Source: Lasioglossum baleicum (lineage: Eukaryota; Arthropoda; Insecta; Hymenoptera; Halictidae). Taken from it: a stretch of 64,000 nt of DNA. Positions 25,126 to 38,100 of this stretch are shown piece by piece. The position numbers and the translations under genes are program-made. The DNA lies in the NCBI RefSeq assembly GCF_051020765.1, contig NC_134942.1, forward strand, positions 4,402,001 to 4,466,000, in the 5' to 3' direction. The number at the start of each line of letters is the position of its first letter. The first letter of the stretch is position 1. Under the pieces are notes generated by a model. The model saw only the letters and a program-made list of their open reading frames with translations, made no database searches and was not told where the DNA came from.

Positions 25126-25700
25126 CTTGCTTATATCTTCTTGTACTCTTTTAATGCTTGCACCCCTATTTACGATAATTGCACTTCTTGCGAAACATAG
25201 CAAGTTCCATTATATGAGCCAACCACTATATCTTCAACGTTAAAAAATAATAAAACTGCGGAAAGGTCAAGATGAACAGACCAGCTCGTATACAATAATT
25301 TCAAAAATAATTACAGTTCAACAAATTCAACCAAATTTTGATAATTTCGTTACTGAAAAACATTCCCAAGTTTCTTCGAAACAAAAATGTAATAGTTTTA
25401 TTCAAATCAATTAAATTATATTATTTTTTATGTGTAACAGCAACGTTAATAACAAGAATGTGTTTCCCTTTTATTACGAGTCTGCTTTTTTTCTATTGCG
25501 GTCTTCAAATTAATTTATGATTCATAATGAGCCGTCTGCTAACGAAAGAGGAAAAGCTGTGTAAACAAAATCAGCATTTTTCACACGGGGGCACGACTGA
25601 CCAATATCAAGTTTAATCGAAGAGAGTTTTACACGCTATTATGCAGATCACCTTCAGGGATAGTCAGACAAAGACCGCTAGGTCCCAAACAGTGGGGATG
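25126..25700. other. Spacer and upstream flank of remnant B
   Basis: From about 25300 this matches the flank upstream of copy C (from about 28380), so B and C were duplicated together with their upstream DNA. No gene is seen. Confidence 0.5.
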
Positions 25701-25708
25701 GTCATGGT

Positions 25709-25717
25709 TATAAAAAG
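25709..25717 (+). promoter_or_regulatory. TATA box of remnant B
   Basis: TATAAAAAG in the conserved promoter block, 275 nt before the B ATG. The promoter looks intact although the gene body is gone. Confidence 0.5.
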
Positions 25718-25983
25718 CCCTTGTACATTTTGTTCGATCATGAGTCGCGTGAGTGGTCCTCCAGTGTTGATTAGGTGACGTTCCCCATTGACTAACTCTT
25801 ACTGTCAGTCACTGAACCAGAAGCCCTCTGGTCTGTTCGCGGTGCGGATTCGAATTGCATAGTTTGATCTCCCACTGCGAATATCGAGTTGAACGGAATC
25901 GCGGCTCGGTGGTTCCGTGATCGAGGATCATCGGTGGTCAATTTGAGCATCGATCTCGAAAGAGGACCGATCGGGAAAGAAAG

Positions 25984-26335
25984 ATGTCGGTACCAAACGC
26001 GCGCGAGATGAACTCGTCGAGTTACGTTGCATCGGCACCTGGCGAAGAAGTGGTCATCACGGGTATCGCCGGTCGCTTCCCGGAGAGTGAAAACGTGCAG
26101 CAACTGAAGGACAACCTGATGAACAAGGTCGACATGGTCACGGACAACTATGATCGGTGGCAACTAGGTGACGCTCTGAATATTTACAGAAATTCATTGG
26201 GGGAGTTGGAGCACGTCTCCAGAGTAACAATGTTTCTTTGGAACAGATCACGCTGAAATACCGCGAGACGGTGGCAAGGTGAAGAATATGGAAAAGTTCG
26301 ACGCTATCTTCTTCGGCGTCCACTACAAACTATTG
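25984..26335 (+). pseudogene. Fatty acid synthase remnant, copy B
   Basis: Exon 1 (25984-26167) and the first part of exon 2 (26247-about 26330) match the other copies. At about 26331-26335 the sequence jumps to the words GAGTACAATGGACATAGC, found in copy C within its broken exon 16 (about 40110), and continues into C's 3' flank. B is therefore an internally deleted relative of C, lacking about 10.6 kb. It has no complete catalytic domain. Exon 1 encodes only the start of the ketosynthase. Confidence 0.85.
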
Positions 26336-26344
26336 AGTACAATG

Positions 26345-26965
26345 GACATAGCTATCACGAACAGTGTTCATTATGCTTAATATTAACCGCGTTAATGTGT
26401 AAATAATAGAATTCTACCTTTATCTTCTCTCCACTCGTGCAACCAATCCTATTCAGTATAGAAAGGAACCTATCCGCTTCGCTTATTTCTTCTTCTACTT
26501 TTTTAATACTTGTGTCCTTTACGATAATTGCAGATCTTGCGAAACATAGTAAGTATGCCCCTGAACGCACCAACTGAAGTAAAAAAAAATTCTCACTGAA
26601 TAACAAAGACTAGCTTTGTTCAATTAGAAATTATATTATGTATAATATATTATATATAAGTAATATATAATAATTATATAATTATTAGAAGAGATAAACT
26701 TCTGTTAAATATTTTTTATATGTATAATAATATATATGATTTGATATGGTTTGAGCCTATAAGAACAAAAAGTAATGAATCTAACAGCAAATGAGCAAAG
26801 GTTCGCATGGATCAGCGAGGAAGCCATCATGAAGTTAAACGGTAAGTTTAATGCTGATGCTGTTACTGTTGACGCGATCTAGTACACTGACTATTCGGAT
26901 TATCCAACAAACATTCCAAATCGGCATAGATTATAAATGGTGTCGGTTGTTTATTAGAATAATTC
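26345..26965. other. 3' flank of B and AT-rich spacer
   Basis: The part to about 26620 matches 40113-40395 after copy C. Beyond it is very AT-rich DNA with TA runs. No gene seen. Confidence 0.5.
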
Positions 26966-27500
26966 TTAAAATGCAACCACACTTATCATTATCATTATCT
27001 TCGGAATGTTACCTTTTAACGGTATCGATTTGGGAACAATTGCATCGGTGCAACCAGCTTGCAATGGTTGATATTTATTGCAATTAACTATTAGATGTAG
27101 TATTGCTGATATTGCCCATCCACTGTCACGTTCTTGAAAGTCCTCCATCAATGCTAATATATTTGGTACAACATCCTTCTTATACCACTTGTGGAGATCA
27201 CTTGTTCGAAACAGTGTGAAATTTCGTGTACCAAACTTTTTCACTGCGTAACACAAATTCCGCCTCCAAGGCAATGTTTACTTTCAACGATGAATGAATA
27301 TTTATTAATTCAATAATGTGTTCAGTAACCATTTGTCTAGTATGTTTTAAAAATTGACGAGGATCAATATGTTCGGAATTGATTACGATGCCTGTAGATA
27401 TACGAATTTTAAACGCTGATTCGATGTTCTCCCAACGAAGAGTCGATTTTCTTGCGTGATTATACATATAAACCTCTGTCGGTGTGCAACGTTGACTCAT
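26966..27500 (-). pseudogene. Frameshifted virus- or Polinton-like ORF
   Basis: Two overlapping minus-strand frames (27500-27198 and 27274-26966) read as one broken protein. The frame changes near 27260. The downstream part contains EDFQERDSGWA, then a hydrophobic helix and NCNKYQPLQAGC. I associate this pattern with insect repeat-borne proteins carried by large DNA elements (Polinton/adintovirus-like). The family assignment is from memory and uncertain. No polymerase or capsid gene was found beside it. Confidence 0.4.
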
Positions 27501-28261
27501 TATTACTCAATGCATTGTTTAAACTCTTCATACATCACATTATTGTTGTAAAGCTATGTTTCGTGCCTAGCGACATATCCTTCTTCATACATGATAAATA
27601 ATTAACTATTTCACTAATTCATTATTTCATAATTCACTATTCACTATTTCGAATCAGTGTTGACATATTTCTCAAACATTTTAACATTTTTTAAAATGTT
27701 TTAATCATTTTTGTTATTTCAAATTGGAAAATATCGAATTGCAAAAGCGGCACTATTGATCTCAAACAGCAATATGCTTTGGAATTGTTGATTTAATACA
27801 ATTCGTTACCTCTACCCGTCTGACACTTATTTAAACTCAAATGTAATTTGCTAGCTCTGTGTAAAAACTTCTTAAAACTGTGATTAGCTCGTAGTCGGTA
27901 GAATATATAATATTAGAGAGATATAAAACAAAAAAATTGTTCATATCATTCAATTTAAAGATGATAACTATGAAAAAAATAATGACAAATAATATAAAAT
28001 CCCTGATTTTAATTATCGTAGCCCCTTATAAGATAACAGTCGTAAAGATGCTATTTATAAGATCCTATTGCGACAGTCACAGAGGTTATTGCGATTTCAA
28101 AATGATGATAGTCAAAGAGGTTATCATGACACATTATTGCGATACATTGGTCAAGATAGCCAAATCTACGAATAATTCTATTACAATAGTTAAAAATTGT
28201 TGCATACCATTGGTTTTTTTCCTTGTTGGAATAGGCATTGGTAAGGTCGGTAAGGTAGAGC
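27501..28261. other. Spacer, nothing recognised
   Basis: A 141-codon plus-strand frame at 27937-28362 is low-complexity (Lys/Ile-rich, ending in Pro/Ser from the C-rich tract) and looks non-genic. Confidence 0.4.
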
Positions 28262-28342
28262 AACCCCTCCCCCAACCCCCCTCTCCTAACCCAACCCCAT
28301 CCTCCAGTTCCCCCTACCCCTACCCCGCACCCCTCTCGCCAG
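28262..28342 (-). repeat. C-rich tract with G-quadruplex potential on the minus strand
   Basis: An abrupt run of C blocks in AT-rich DNA. On the minus strand it gives four runs of four or more G separated by 2-3 nt (about 28310-28333), a strong quadruplex pattern. It lies about 0.5 kb before the copy C TATA box. Confidence 0.6.
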
Positions 28343-28379
28343 TGATGAGCAAAACGGCCTAGACACACTACTTACAATA

Positions 28380-28830
28380 AATTTCAAAAATAATTACAGT
28401 TCAACAAATTCAACCAAATTTTGATAATTTCGTTACTGAAAAACATTCCCAAGTATCTTCGAAACAAAAATGTAATAGTATTATTAAAATAAATTAAATT
28501 ATATTATTTTGTATGTGTATCTGCAACGTTAATAACAAAAATGTGTTTCCCTTTTATTACGAGTCTGCTTTTTTCTATTGCGGCCCTCAAATTAATTTAT
28601 GATACTTAATGAGGCCTTTGCTGATAAAACACTTTGACGTGCGTACTGTATAATATAGGAACTGAAATTCAAAAGAGGAAAAGCTGTGAGAACAAAATCA
28701 GCATTTATCACCCGGGGGCAGGACTGGCCACTATCGAGTTCAATGGAAGAGAGTTTTACACGCTATTACGCAGATAACCTTCAGGAATAGTCAGACAATG
28801 ACCACTAGGTCTCAAACAGTGGGGATGATT
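28380..28830. other. Upstream flank of synthase C
   Basis: Homologous to the flank upstream of B (25300-25700), and in its proximal part to all copies. No separate gene is seen. Confidence 0.5.
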
Positions 28831-28835
28831 ATGAT

Positions 28836-28844
28836 TATAAAAGG
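28836..28844 (+). promoter_or_regulatory. TATA box of synthase C
   Basis: TATAAAAGG, 276 nt before the ATG, in the conserved promoter block. The initiator-region words TTTTGTTCGATCTTGAGTCG match copy A. Confidence 0.55.
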
Positions 28845-29111
28845 CCCTTGTACATTTTGTTCGATCTTGAGTCGCGTGAGTGGTCCTCCAGTGTTGATTA
28901 GGTAACGTTCGCTATTAACTTTTCTCTTATTGTCAGTCACTGAACCAGAGGCCCTCTGGTCTGTTCGCGGGGCGGATTAGAATTGCATAGTTCGATCTCC
29001 CACTGCGAATATCGAGTTGAACGGAATCGCGGTTCGGTGGTTTCGTGATCGTGGATTTTCGGTGATCATTTTGAGCATAGATCAAGGAAGAGGACCGATC
29101 GGGAAAGAAAG

Positions 29112-32100
29112 ATGCGGGTACCAAACGCGCGCGAGATGGAGTCGTCGAGTTACGTTGCACCGGCACCTGGCGAAGAAGTGGTCATTACGGGTATCGCCGG
29201 TCGCTTCCCGGAGAGTGAAAACGTGCAGCAACTGAAGGACAACCTGATGAACAAGGTCGACATGGTCACGGACAACTATGATCGGTGGCAACTAGGTGAC
29301 GCTCTGAATATTTACAGAAATTCATTGGGGGAGTTGGAGCACGTCTCCAGAGTAACAATGTTTCTTTGGAACAGATCACGCTGAAATACCGCGAGACGGT
29401 GGCAAGGTGAAGAATATGGAAAAGTTCGACGCTATCTTCTTTGGCGTCCACTACAAACAGGCTTCTGCCATGGACCCAATGTGCAGGATGCTGCTGGAAC
29501 ACGCGTTCGAAGCTGTTGTTGACGCTGGGGTGAACCCCAGGCAGCTACGGGGGACCAACACGGGGGTTATTATCGGATCTTCTATCGGCGAGTCGGAGAA
29601 GATTTGGTACTACGAAAAACCGCAGGTGGATGTCACGTGATCTATTCAGTTTTCGAACTGAACTGATTGGACAGAAGAACAGAGATCTTTTGAGATTCGA
29701 ATTTTTCTTGTTCAATTGTAGGATGTCTGTATCTTTTAGGCAAACGGGTTAGGCATCACCGGATGCAGCAGAGCTATGCTGGCAAACAGGATTTCCTACT
29801 GCTTCGGACTGCACGGACCTTCGTACGCGATAGACACTGCTTGCAGCTCGAGTTTGGTCGCGTTGGATCAGGCTTACAGGATGATACAGACCGGGGTCTG
29901 CGATCAGGTGATCGTGGGTGGCTCGAATCTCTGTCTGCACCCCAACGTGTCTCTCCAGCACGCGCGTCTCGGTACGTACAGTACTGTCGATGCGACATAA
30001 ACGGCCTTTCAATAACAGCGATAGAGCATTGAATTGAAATAAGACGAAAAATACATTATACTTGAAATACAATATCATATAAATAACCACCACGATTGCG
30101 TTTGGTGGAGTGGATACGACAAACCCGATTTTCGATGACTCCAGCTATAAATCAGATCGTATCGCACTAATAACACAAATTATACAATAAAATCAACATT
30201 TATTGTACCATGAATACATTAATAAATATACCCTAGAGTATTTGCTTTAAGATCATTAACAGTTTGTGGTTTATTGGAATAAAAAAGAGACTTAACATGG
30301 CCCCACAAGAAAAAGTCTAATGGCGGCAAGTCGTAAGATCTTGGAGAACAATTGACAGCCGCATTTCTCAAATTCCAAATTGGGTTTGTCGTTGTAACCG
30401 TACCAGTTACATATCGAGTGAGAGCGAGAGGGACTATCGCGAATCCCTACCACAGCGATCCGCGAGAAGATGTGCGATCCTTGCCAAAGTAAAGGACCGC
30501 AGATCATTCCGCTAATCAGGATGTGCGCGCACCGATCCCCACTCTATACAGATCGAAGGAGGTCGATGCATCTGGAAGCGGGTCTAATAACACGCGATTC
30601 TAATAGATCCGGCGAAAACCGGTACTTGTTCGAGAAGTCAAACCGACTTCGCAATTCTAGTCAAACCGCCTAAATTGCCTTCGTCTCGTACGCGCCTCAA
30701 ATCGAGGAGTCGCAAGTGCAAACCGCATTGTGGCACAGATCGGCGTAGAGTCAATTATAAAGGTTACGTAGAAGAAGACGGCAATCTGCTAGGAAGTTTC
30801 AGTATAGAGTCATGTGATTATATTTAAAGTCGTAAGTAAATGACAGAAAGATTTAGTACGGTTCATATTTGCGACTCTAGAACCGGAGTGGAATCTGGCT
30901 CGCTGAAAAGCGCCGAACAAGACACTCTTTAGGTGTAATCTAGTAAAAGGAGCTTTTGTACGTGTCGTCATACGTGTCTTTCTCCGAGAAATCAGCAGAG
31001 TACATGCATGCTACGACACGACGGTCGCTATCTGTCAGGGTTCACGAGTTTAAGTGGCAAACGTGATTACGTACAGTGTCGATTTACTATTCTAGAACCG
31101 GAGATAGCGCAGAAGAAGATACTCTTTTGGTGTTGCATAGTAAAGAGACGCTAGTACGTGTTGGCATACAGCATACTACTCCTGATTTTTTATAATCAAT
31201 TAGAAGCACTGGTTGATGAAATGATATGCAAAAAAGATTTTCCAAAAAATTATAATTTACAAAGTTACATACAAAAATAAAAAAGTCATTTTTTTAACTT
31301 TTTTATAAGGGCCCTTAAAGAAAATTTAAAATATATGTTTTCTAGATCTATGTTAGTTATACACATGCTGAAAATTTCGTCAAAATCGATTAACATACAA
31401 TCGAGCTACAAGCGATTAAAAATGTTGAAAATCGTAGTTTTACACGATTTTTGATCAGTTTCTGCTTAAAATTCAAAAAATCGTACATCTTTCGATGCGT
31501 GTCGTTTTTTCCTGCGTCAACCGATTTCGATTAAATTTTCAGCATGTGTATAACTAACATAGATCTACAAAACATATATTTGAAATTTTCATTAAGGGCC
31601 CTAATAAAAAACTCCGATATTTTATCCCATTATCATGGGCGATACCTCTCCGAGAAATCGGCAGGGTACGTTCCTGTTATAACGATCGAATACGTCAGTC
31701 AAGTACGCTTTAACATCTAAATCCAGATCGCTTACGATTGTTGAAACGAATCCAGACGTAGCGTCTCTCGGGGTGTACTGGGTAGCGTACCATCGCATTC
31801 AATAGTAAGAAGTATCGCTTTTGGCGACCGTATTTGTAGTAGGAGTTTTCGGTTAAAAATATAGTATCTTGCCTGTGCGCAAGATCCTTTTGATAATCGC
31901 GTTCGAAACCGTATTCGTCTGGTACAATATACCCTACTTTTATCTCCTAACTGGTTTTCAACTTATTTATCAGATAATCGAAACCTCTCCGCTTCCAGTG
32001 CCTGGAGGCACGAACTAATTATACCTTATCTTGGTCAGTAATTATCATTAACTATTGACGAAGATAAGTTCTGTTAAATTCACTTAATAATAATCAGAGA

Positions 32101-35100
32101 AATAACTAAATACGGTTACATCGTATTCACTCCACCAAACGAAATCGTAGTGGTTATTTATATGATATTGTATTTCATGTATGATGCCATTTCGAATGTA
32201 CTTTGAAATAAAGCAGTGAGTACTCGATTATCTTCCGTATCTTTCGTTTTATTTCAATTCAAAGTTCAGTCGTTCTTATCGAAAGATTCTTTAGTAACGC
32301 TTCGACCGTCTCCAACTTTAGACGAGGCGCTACTATACTTATCGGCAAGAGGTAAAACGATCGAACTATATACGTTCTCGATGCACAGGTGTCCTGTCGA
32401 CGGATTGCCGTTGTAAATCGTTCGACGCCAAAGCGAACGGCTACGTGCGCAGCGAGGCAATCAGCGTGATCTTCCTGCAGAAGGCGAAGGATGCCAAACG
32501 AATTTACGCGACGGTGGTCTACACAAAGACGAACTGCGATGGTTATAAAGAACAGGGTATTTCGTTCCCTGCCAGCGCTATACAAAAGAAGCTGTTGGAG
32601 GAATTCTACCGGGATTGCAAACTACCCCCGACTATCTTATCCTATCTGGAAGCTCACGGGACTGGAACCAGCGTCGGTGACCCTCAGGAGCTTCGCGCTA
32701 TCGAGCAAGTCTTCGTGAAAAACAGAAGTTCTCCTCTGAGGATCGGTTCTATCAAGTCAAACATGGGACACGCCGAACCTGCCAGTGGCCTCTGCGCTGT
32801 GACCAAGGTATATTAGTAACTGTAATTCTGATTGTTAGACTGCGGCAGTTTATGCAATTTGAAATTTTTTGAGACTATTTTTAAGAAGAGGGAAACAAAT
32901 AAAATATTATTTTAAGTGGTAGTAGCCTTTATCGATCTGAAATATATCAAAATTTGACTAGATTCTGTCGAAGAGTATATTCTGGCATTTTTCGAAAATT
33001 TTCAGAAGCCATGAATGCATAAAGATTTCGCAGTCTATTGACTGTAATCACTATAGCCCCCCGATGTTTATGCAAAATAAAAAGTTTCTGCATCAATTGC
33101 GAGATGCAGGAGCTAATATAAAATTATACTCTTCATTAATAATTTCATTGTGTTGAAAATAATATCATTTCATGGTTTCACTGTTTCAAATTGCACTTGT
33201 TCATTTTTGTTATAAATGCATAAAATCCGTAGTCAAGTAACCAGAATCGACAGATGGTTGATCCAATACCGAACGAAAATTTGTCTAGACCGTGATTGCT
33301 ATGGAGTCCGGCTTGATTCCACCGAACCTGCACTTCAAGAATCCCACTCCTGGTATCAAGGGCTTCAAGGATGGAATGCTCCAGGTGATGACGGAACCAA
33401 CCCCATGGGACGGTGGTTACGCGGGCATAAACTCGTTCGGTTTTGGAGGTGTAAATGCGCACATTCTCTTGAAATCTCACACCAAGGAGAAGGTGAACAA
33501 CGGTGCTCCTGCCGACGACTTACCTAGGCTCGTAGCATTGTCTGGTCGAAACGAAGAAGCTTTGGATGTTCTCCTGAATTATGTTAGTTCGATAAGCAAA
33601 ACTATTAGCGATAGTCAAGAGAGAGAGAGAGAAATAGTGGATAAGAGATAATTGATTTTGTAGGTGGAGAGTATACCAGTCGATGTGGAATTCGTTCGAC
33701 TATTGCACGACGTTCATTCCGAGGACATAGCCGGTAACCTGTTCAGGGGTTACACCATTCTGGGGTCGAAGGTATCCGAGAAGCCGCCTAGGGGGATTCA
33801 GGAATATCCTGGCATTAAGAGGCCTGTCTGGTTCGTTTTCTCTGGAATGGGATCCCAGTGGCCTGGCATGGGTACTTATCGCCGTACATTGTTTGAAAGA
33901 GCAGTTTCTATGTATAGGATCTGTAACTTGTACGATTTGACCACTAACTTGACATTACCATTGGAACCAGGTGAATCGCTGATGAGATTCCCCATCTTCG
34001 CCAAAGCCATCCAGAAGTGCGACGCGGCTCTGAAACCCTTCGGCGTGGACATTGTCGACATTATCACGAACAAGGACAAGAAAACCTTCGACAACGTTCT
34101 GAATTCGTTCGTGGGAATCGCCGCGGTGCAGGTAGAACTCGCACGGTTAAATGTTCGCGAACACCGATCGGGATTCGAGCACTCACAAATACATGATCAT
34201 TGTAGATCGGTCTGGTGGATCTTCTGGCGTCCCTTGGCGTCGTGCCAGACAACATAATCGGCCATTCGGTCGGAGAACTAGGTTGCGCTTATGCCGATGG
34301 CTGCTTCACTGCCGAGCAAATGATTCTTTCGGCTTATTCGAGAGGCCTTGCGTGTATAGAGACCAAAATGATTCGAGGATCCATGGCAGCGGTCGGCATG
34401 GGTTACGAGGATATCAAGGATCTCTGTCCACCGGATATAGTTGTGGCATGTCATAACGGCCCGGACAGTGCTACCATCAGCGGTCCGGCAGAGTCTATGA
34501 AGAAGTTTGTAGCCGAACTACAGGTCTTTCCTCAAAATAATATGAATTGGAGGCAGAAATTATAAATTTTGTCCATATCAATATCAACAAAACGAAATCT
34601 TTCAGGCCAGCAAAATCTTTGCCAAGGAAGTACCGTGCAGTAATATCGCCTACCACAGCCGCTACATCGCAGAGGTTGGTCCGAAATTGCTCACGTACCT
34701 GAAGAAGGTAATCCCTGAACCAAAACCGCGTAGTTCCAAGTGGTTGAGCACTTCTGTGAGCCAGCACCAATGGTGTTCACCGGCGGCACAGTTCTCCTCG
34801 GCAGAGTATCACACCAACAACCTCTTGAACTCTGTCTTGTTCGCGGAAACCGCCACTATGATCCCTGAGGACGCCATAACCATCGAGATAGCTCCTCACG
34901 GTCTCCTCCAGGCTATCTTGAAGAGATCGCTAGGTCCGAACGTAACGAACATTCCTCTAACGATGCGAGGCCACAAGGACAATGTCGAATACTTCCTGCA
35001 AGCTCTTGGCAAGCTGAACAATGCAGGCATACAGTTACAGTTGGCCAACATCTATCCGCCTGTAGAGTTCCCTGTTAGTCGCAGCACGCCGATGATCTCG

Positions 35101-38100
35101 CCTCACATCAGGTTTATACCGATACACTATTATTTCAGTCCCACTAAGACTAAGGACACTTATTTGCGACGATAGAAGAAGATTGATCGCGTCTTATTTA
35201 TTCAGGGGGTAGACTCGTGTTTCCAAGATTGCAAGGGTGCGCCTTCTCATTTCTCGATAATGCACAGATGGAGTTTTTCAGTCGACAAAAGCGCTAGATA
35301 AATAAAAGTCTTATTCTTCCGATTAGCTGGTATAATTTCCATTATTCTGAAGCATAGAGCTGCGCATGTAGCTATTTTCACAAAGCTGCGACAGTTGCAT
35401 GCTGCCGAATAAAGCAAATTACACATCGTAAACGTAAAAATAGGACTTTTCTAGACTATTGCGGCCTAGATTGATCTTTTATCTAGCGCTTTTGACTACA
35501 TAAAAGTATTTGTCTTATCAAAAAATTAAATGACGCATCCCGCACCCTTGCAATTCTGGAAACGAGTATACCCTTTAAGAAACAATATGTGAACAATTTA
35601 CTAAAAGAGGTGGTCTTTCAGATGGGATCACTCAAACGATTTGTTTGTGCCGAGTTACACGCAACGTCAGAAGACCACCTCGTTGGAGAGAGTTGTCGAC
35701 ATCAATTTGGCAGACGACAGGTACGAATACCTGGCCCACCATGTGATCGACGGAAGGACCGTGATCGCAGGCACGGGATATCTGCTCATGGTGTGGGAGA
35801 CAGTCTCTCAGCTGCAAGGAAAACTGTTCGACGAGGTATCCGTCGTCTTTGAAAACATTAAATTCGAGCGCGCGACTACAGCCCCCAAGGAAGGCAATGT
35901 CCAACTGACGGTCATGGTCCACAGAGGTAAACCTTCATGATATTTCTTCAAACGAAAAACAATGTCACATCGTCCGTTTTCTGAGAGTTAAACCAGTATG
36001 TATTTCTAGGGTCTGGGAAGTTCGAGGTATCCGAGGGAACCACGACCGTTGTATCTGGAATGATTCGTACGACAGACAATCCCGCGCAAGAGATGATCCG
36101 TACCGAACTCCTACCGGAAATCAATGACGAGGAAGTCTTGACCAACAATGATATATACACGGAACTTCAATTACGTGGCTACACCTACACAGGAATATTC
36201 AAAGGACTAAAGAGCGCCTCTATCAAAGGAACGAGGGGCCATATCGAGTGGAGGAAAAATTGGGCCGCTTTTGTGGACAACATGGTGCAGCTCAAACTGC
36301 TAAGTCTAGACACCAGAGCTCTTCACGTGGGTACGGGAATAAGAAAGATTACGGTGGACGTCAAAGCCTATACCGACCAGGTCCGGAACTTCGGCGAGGA
36401 GAGTATCGGTACGTTGCGTTGTGTCGAATAACACTCAGGAGGTTTCTTTCAACCGAGACGCTCGGTATACATAGAATGGGTGTACAGAGTATTCGTACAC
36501 CTTTTAAAAACGGATAACATTTTCAAAACCTAAGCTGTTCCGTTCAATTTTGAAAAAGTTATTCGTTTTTAATAGGTGTACGAATACTTTGTATATTAGA
36601 GATCGCGGTTTTCAACGTGAACTAAAATAGGGATCTTTACTGTACATCTTAACAGAAGAGAACAGATCTGTAACATTGATATTCAACGAAAACCAAATTG
36701 CAGATCTACCGGTCCATGTATACTCCGACTACGACACCGTAGTCTCCGCGGGCATAGAGATCCGTGGGATAAAGACGCATGCAATTCAGCGGCGCAAGGT
36801 CATGGAGGACCCTATTCTCGAAGAGTACAAATTCGTGGCACATCGAGACAAGGCAGAGATCAGCCTCGAGGAGATGGTTATTATATCTTCCCAGGTGGCT
36901 TTAGACTGCAGCTTACTGACCACCCCAAAGATCCTGGAACTGATCGATCCCGAGGACAACTTGTCCGTCGAGGAAGTGCTCACGCCTACCGTCCTCAAGG
37001 TTTTCGGCAACGAGCCGATGATTCGACCAAAGATGGTGCTGGCCGCGAACAAGGATAGGTACGAAAAGCTGCCTGACCTCACGGAGATTACCGTGATAGA
37101 GCCGAACAAGTTGCCAGAGGACGGATCCATCATTATGGCTGTCGCTTACGACATCTTAACGAAGAAGAGGCAACATTACCTTGACCAGCTGATGGAGGCT
37201 ATCGCGGAAGACGGGTTTATTCTGACCAAGGAGAGCATAGTGAACAGCGACACTTATTTGTACATTCGAGGATACGAACTGGCTGTTGTGCTGGAAAAAA
37301 GCTACAAAGGCCAGACCCTGTTGCTTCTGAAGAGGTTGGGGAAACTACCCAGGATCACGGAAGTCGTTTACGTGAACAATAATGAATTCAGCTGGCTGAG
37401 TAAGGTGAAAGAAACGCTGAAGGTCCAGGAAGGGAAGAAGAGCAGCGAAAGGGACACGAGATTAGTCCTGGTTGCTGAAGGAGACCTGGAGAACGGGGCT
37501 CTGGGCATGGTCAAGTGTCTCAGAAAAGAACCCTGCGGCGAAATCGCAAAAACAGTGATCATACAGGATGAGAATGCTCCCAAGTTCTCGTTGGATGATC
37601 CGTTCTATTCCGACCAACTTGACATTGACGTCGGCATTAACATTCTACGGCCAGGAAGGGTTTGGGGCAGTTATAGGCATCTGCCTCTGCCAGCTCCGGA
37701 ACCTATCCCTCTGCCTCATTGCTACGTGAATATACCGGTATGCAAAAATGGTGAAAAAACGTCAAGAAGAAATAAAAATTGAAATCTAGTAAGAAATAAC
37801 CGACCGGTGATACGATAATAATGTTCGTTTAACAGGTGAGAGGAGATCTGAGTTCCCTTCAATGGACCGAGGGCCACCTGAAACCAGATCCGAACAACGC
37901 GAACCTCGTCAAAGTAGTCTACTCTTCCTTGAACTTGAGGGACGTGATGTTGGCTACCGGTCATCTGATGCCTGAAGCTATCACGCAGAAGAGAGAGCTG
38001 GACGAGTGTCTAATCGGCTTCGAGTTCAGTGGAATAGACACCACTGGACGCAGAGTGATGGGCTTAGCTCAAAGCAGGTATGAGATCATTTCGAAAGAAA

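Noticed and set aside
27937..28362. 141-codon ORF as a gene
   Set aside because: It is low-complexity, Lys/Ile-rich, and runs into the C-rich tract; no domain or splice context supports it.
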